Source: Isoetes taiwanensis (Eukaryota > Streptophyta > Lycopodiopsida > Isoetales > Isoetaceae). From it: a stretch of DNA of 64,000 bases. The DNA is taken from positions 1,798,001-1,862,000 of the forward strand of contig JAJEKV010000078.1 of NCBI GenBank assembly GCA_021234155.1, written 5' to 3'. Below, piece after piece: positions 59,892 to 64,000 of this stretch; the first letter of the stretch is position 1, and every line of letters starts with the position of its first letter. The position numbers were made by a program, and so were the translations under genes. The notes under the pieces were generated by a model that was not told the origin of the DNA, made no database searches, and was given only the letters and a program-made list of their open reading frames with translations.

Positions 59892-60673
59892 GGGAAATTT
59901 ACCAAAATAACCTTAATTGTTGATTTAATTCCCAAAAAGCCCTTTGTATTTTTGAAATTCCCAAAATGCCCTTAATTCTTAAGTATTTTTCCAAATAGCA
60001 CTTTGTATTTTAAAAATCACTAAATACTACGTTTTTACAATAAATGATCATTCCTTACAACGCGAACACTTTTACAAGAATCGTGTTGAAGGAGAAGCTT
60101 TGTGGGCATCTTTTGGAGAAGCTGCTACATACACTGTAGTGAACGAGCTTGAAGGTACATCGTATTTCCTTCTGATGCACTTGTATCTGAAGTATAAGTG
60201 CCAGCGCGATCAGTTGTGGTTAATATTGAGTCTAAAACATGTTCATACTTGGAGTGGCAAATGTTAGGATTGATTTGTGGCCATGTAGATATTGCTATTC
60301 CTTTTCGGCTAACATCCGGAGTTTTTAGTTTGCAGAAATCCTATTTGACATTTCTATTGCATATTTTTGTCATAATATGATGTTCTGATTCTTATTTTCC
60401 AAATTAGTGTCATCTTAAGAAATACTTCTTCTTTAAAGACTGATTGTCTATTGTAAAAACATGCTTTAATGATTTTTAAAATACAAAGGGCTATTGGGAA
60501 AATACTTACAAATTAAGGACATTTTGGGAATTTCAAAAATACAAAGGGCTTTTTGGGAATTAAGTCAACAATAGAATAGAATAGAATAGTTTTTTTAACG
60601 TCCACGGAGACCAATAGGTCATGGGACCCATACAATGGGCTAGTACAATTAAGGTTATTTTGATAAATTTTCC
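59892..60673. mobile_element. Inverted-repeat (MITE-like) element with about 130-bp arms
   Basis: The left arm (59892-60019: GGAAATTTACCAAAATAACC … TTTTAAAAATCA) is the near-complement of the right arm (60470-60673 once a 72-bp insertion is removed). Both arms contain CCCTTTGTATTTTTGAAATT-type blocks. The 450-bp centre has no gene. Target duplication not resolved. Confidence 0.8.
60573..60644 (-). mobile_element. 72-bp LINE tail inserted in the inverted-repeat element, (TATTC)n end
   Basis: The minus strand reads GGGTCCCATGACCTATTGG, TCTCCGTGGACGTTAAAA, then TATTC units: the same 3' end as the LINE at 46626-47095. It is flanked by ACAAT on both sides (60568-60572 and 60645-60649). Deleting it with one ACAAT restores the match to the left arm (TCAACAATTAAGG versus its complement). 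Confidence 0.88.
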
Positions 60674-61520
60674 AAGAAAAAAACAACTCTTAGTCCAAGA
60701 GTCCGATAAGGCAAGGCAGTGGACTCGCCTTGAACGCAAGCTGCAGCTCACCACACAAAAACTCATTTTTTTTTGGCGTGAAATTAGCCAACTTTAAAAA
60801 AAAGGGGGTATTAAACAAAAGATTAAAAGAAACAAAAACAGAAAAAGAGAATAGAACAGGCAAAAAGACACATCTGGTTTCGGCAGACAAGGGCGGCACA
60901 ATTAACGGCTTAGATCTGAGCCGCAAACCTTATCGACGAACGACCACCGTTGAGCTGAGTGCCGGGAAATGCTTGCCGGGAAGCTATTTTTAGTTTTTGG
61001 AATGCCGGATTATCCCCGAAGCTTTACCGTGTGTGTCAGAAACAAAGAAGTGTCCACAGGCGTTTGGGCGCTTCCATAGCCACCGGATTCTGTATCGGCG
61101 GCCTATGATTTAGGAAAAATCTTTGCCAAGGCCGCAGATTTTGCCTCCAAAATCCTATTCTGCCGACTTTTCCTCTTCCATAGCAGTTTCAGTTCATTCC
61201 GGCAATCCAAAGCATGCCGCATATCAAAGTATTGGATCTTCCCATATTTTTTGAGCTTTTGGGCAGTCGAATTTGGTCGGGATAGGTAAAGGATTGTGGC
61301 GGATTAATGGGTTTTGTGTCTCAGATGCTGTGTTAGGTTATTGGGCTGAGAAACAGGGGAATTGGGGCGGTTTTGTGCGGCAGACTCTGTTTCTTGTTTG
61401 TTATTGCAGTTTAAAAGTAGCAGGGATATTACTTGAGTCCGGCAGAAAAAAGGGCAGTGATGAAATCGAGCTTGAGAATAGAAACGAGAGGCAAAAAGGG
61501 GGATTAAAACCCCGTTTGGG
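60674..61520. other. Upstream region of the cyclin gene
   Basis: A-rich block (60770-60850), then mixed sequence leading to the cyclin ATG. It should contain promoter and 5' leader. I see no canonical TATA box at a convincing distance; TTTAAAAG (61410) is the nearest A/T box. No other gene. Confidence 0.4.
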
Positions 61521-62770
61521 ATGAGCAAGAATGGAACAGAGGCTTCCAGCGAGAAGGAAGAGGAAGAAGAGGGCATTCTTTCCCCAGAAATCTCTACTCC
61601 GGCAGTGGAAAAAGAAGTGCCCAGAGTTCTGTCTTTGCTTTCTACAGTTTTGGACCGATTAATTGCTCGGAATGAGCAGTATTCTCCAAGAAATAGCCCA
61701 GATCAAGGCAGCCCAAAAAGATTAACAGTGTTTCATGGTCTGAGACCTCCGAGTATTAGCATTTCCAAGTACCTGGAACGGATTTTTAAATACACCACAT
61801 GCAGCCCTTCTTGCTTCGTTGTGGGTTATATCTATATTGATCGATTAGTGCATAAACAGCCGGATCTGCCTGTTACTACCTTGAATGTCCATCGCCTGCT
61901 CGTTACCAGCGTCATGGTCGCTACCAAAATGCTTGACGATGTGTAAGAAACTTTAATCCCTTTTCTTCTTCTGTGCCTGAATTGGAAATAGACCAATCCT
62001 CTGTTTCTTGCAGTTTTCTGCTCAATGCTCTCGTTTTTTCTTGCTTCTGTGTAGATTTATCATTAATTCGGCATTTAGATTTGTAGCTCAGGGTTTGGAA
62101 TTGCATCTATCCATCGTTAAAGATCTGTTTTCTGTGATGCGAAGAGTCTCAGATTATTATTTTACTATTTGTTTGTAATACACATTTTCAACGCTGCATC
62201 TCTGCGTGTTTCAGCTCAGCATTTTGGCTATGGATTACTTTTTTCTGGGAACTCTCGTATAATAAAATTCTTTCTGAGGCGAATTGAATGCTGCAACTTT
62301 TTTATCAGATGATTCTACCCTTTTTTAACATTTCTTTGTGATCGGTAAAGATTTTTGAATTAAAAATTCCGAAATGGGATCATTCAGGATGGTCTAATGG
62401 GTTTTATTTTTTCTTGCGTATCAGGCATTTCAACAATGCATTCTTCGCCAGAGTAGGAGGTGTAAGCAGGACGAAATTGAACAGGCTAGAGCTGGAGTTT
62501 TTATTCCGGCTAGATTTCAAGCTGGTAGTGAGCGTACAGGAATTTGATGGTTACTGCACATATTTAGAGAAGGATGTACTGCGCGCAGGGCAGAGGGCAG
62601 AAAAAAATCTGGCAGCATTTGGGCTGCCCCTGATCTCTGCAATCCGGCGAAAAAAAATTGGTTCTTCTGCTGCAGAACCCATCTATCCGATCGATCCAAT
62701 AAAATCGCCATTCCCAGATCAATTATCGCAAGATGCCCCCTGGTCTAAATCCCCTGCCCGTGAGGTCTGA
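61521..62770 (+). CDS. P/U-type (PHO80-like) cyclin
   Basis: Exon 1 61521-61942 and exon 2 62425-62770 (GT-AG intron of 482 bp, donor GATGT|GTAAGA, acceptor TATCAG|GCATTT) give about 255 residues. An acidic N-terminus (EKEEEEEG) is followed by PRVLSLLSTVLDRLIARNEQ and a PHO80-type cyclin box: ISISKYLERIFKYTTCSPSC, VVGYIYIDRLVHKQP, LNVHRLLVTSVMVATKMLDD | VHFNNAFFARVGGVS, LNRLELEFLFRLDFKLVV. A Pro/Ser-rich tail follows. Length and motifs match plant CYCP/CYCU proteins, which bind CDKA-type kinases and link nutrient or hormone status to cell division. The ATG is the first in frame, and the junction keeps phase. No stops or missing motifs: the one clearly intact gene in the window. Which paralogue (P1-P4) cannot be fixed here. 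Confidence 0.93.
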
Positions 62771-64000
62771 TTCCAATGCCATATCTACCCCTTGAGCTCT
62801 GATTGAAAAATGAAAAATTTCTGTCGAAATCCTGCAAATCCATCTCACAGATCGATTCTGCCATAGCCAAAGTAGCTCATTCCGCCGGGTTTCAAGGGAT
62901 TTGTTTCGAGGGAATTTTTGCTGATTTATGCTGCAGATTTGGAAGATTTTGAGGTACAGCTCTGCTGGTTTCGGCATTGAATTGCTGAATATGATGGATT
63001 GGATGATACGATGGGCTTGAATAACCCACAGAAGAAATTGTGGTGCTCGTATGGGCATATGCTTTGCATACATCCAATATTTATTTGTCCATATATGTTG
63101 TTTGTGTGGTTGCCTGTACTTGGGGATAATATGCTGCTAGGATAAATAGATAGTATTTTATTCATCTTTATGCAAGCCTTAAATTTATCTTTCCGGGATC
63201 TTTGTTATCTTATTTTCTGGACCATTGATCTGGGGAATATTCTCAGATCAAGGGCTCTTAATTTTTTGTGCATGCCCCCCACTAAAGTTCCAATGGTGCA
63301 AAACAGACCAATGGCTGGTGCCACATAAATGAAAGAAATGGACGACCCATTGAAGCCAGCAATGCAGGTTCGAAAAACTTTCTAAGCCTTACCAGACAAT
63401 TTGCCGCCTATAGATAATACATATCCGATTTAATATAGTACAAGAATTGGATATACCGAATTTTACACTAAACTATGTTATTTTGTACTGGAATTTTACG
63501 GGCATCTAAAAATCTAAACTGGAAAATTTGAATTCCAATCAGAATTTTAAGGGCCTAACCCCCACTTTTTCGAACCCTACAGCAATGGACTGCCGGAATG
63601 AATGCGGGGGGAAAAAAAAACCCAGAAGGCCACGCTCCTGCCCCCTCAATCCCTCTACAAATCGAAGCCTGCAAATCGAGACCATGGCAAGTTGAACTAC
63701 ACCAAGAAATTAAACATCAAGCAACATTTCTTGCATACAAGACTGTGACTATGACTGCAGAAAATCTCCAAGGCATATACACCCCATGCCTTTCCAGATG
63801 CTAATGCCGGAACTTTAAGAGCATCCTGCACGCTGTTATAATCTTGTAAGTTTTCACGATTCAAGGCATTCTTCGGGGCATTCTTCAGCTCCAAAACAAA
63901 GCTCCCGACAGATCCAATCAAAACTCGAAATATCAAACTCGAAATGTCAAAATTGATATTACTTCATATTTCTGGGCAATAATAACTCGAAATTGGCTTG
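62771..64000. other. 3' flank of the cyclin and intergenic DNA
   Basis: AT-rich with no recognisable coding sequence. Possible polyadenylation-type AATAAA/AATAA motifs are scattered. Nothing else seen up to the window edge. Confidence 0.45.

Noticed and set aside
59739-59975. 78-codon frame overlapping the inverted-repeat arm
   Set aside because: The end of the frame is arm sequence that recurs inverted; no motif.
63598-63804. 68-codon frame near the right edge
   Set aside because: No homology that I can recognise, low-complexity start (GGKKNPEG); not supported as a gene.

Overview
This looks like nuclear DNA from a land plant with a large, repeat-rich genome. The evidence is plant-specific families with spliceosomal introns: PLS-class pentatricopeptide repeat (PPR) proteins, a kinesin-7 relic, a lectin-type receptor kinase relic and a P/U-type cyclin. 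The abundance of PLS-type PPR fragments and of transposase families that I associate with non-seed plants hints at a fern or fern-like plant. That is an impression, not a proof. Genes are sparse. Most of the window is nested mobile elements and decayed gene copies.

Layout. 1-1717: left-pointing Ty1/copia element (gag-pol running off the left edge, primer-binding site, LTR). 1740-3462: frameshifted MULE-like transposase/SWIM pseudogene. 3.7-4.0 kb: PPR scrap. 5818-6403: a possible two-exon gene of unknown function. 10.5-17.3 kb: a PLS-class PPR pseudogene split by a 5.16-kb non-autonomous Helitron (10828-15991). Removing the Helitron rejoins the PPR frame exactly. 18.9-34.8 kb: a GC-rich LINE in three pieces, the middle one inverted, interleaved with a 5.7-kb A-rich, T-poor non-coding repeat element (26.2-31.97 kb). 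35.6-38.7 kb: a decayed Helitron Rep/PIF1-helicase with a 544-bp foldback element inserted in it; a sister copy lies at 28.3 kb. 40.8 kb: a possible ARF scrap. 42.1-45.4 kb: a decayed putative DDE-type transposase gene with an intron. 46.0-47.7 kb: a kinesin-7 relic with a truncated LINE in an intron. 49.3-52.4 kb (minus): a five-exon gene joining coiled coils, a RING-like finger and an FCP1-like phosphatase fold. 53.7-54.3 kb (minus): receptor-kinase scrap. 55.5-58.2 kb: a pogo/Tigger-type transposase frame broken only by amber codons. 59.9-60.7 kb: an inverted-repeat element hit by a 72-bp LINE tail. 61.5-62.8 kb: an apparently intact two-exon P/U-type cyclin.

The cyclin is the only gene I judge clearly intact. 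The FCP1-like gene has a phase-perfect splice structure but needs two single-base frame corrections. The main biology here is layered transposition. Helitrons carry or split PPR genes. LINEs of one family end in different short tandem repeats. Transposase frames are killed mainly by TAG and TGA codons, which would fit cytosine deamination in silenced DNA (inference).
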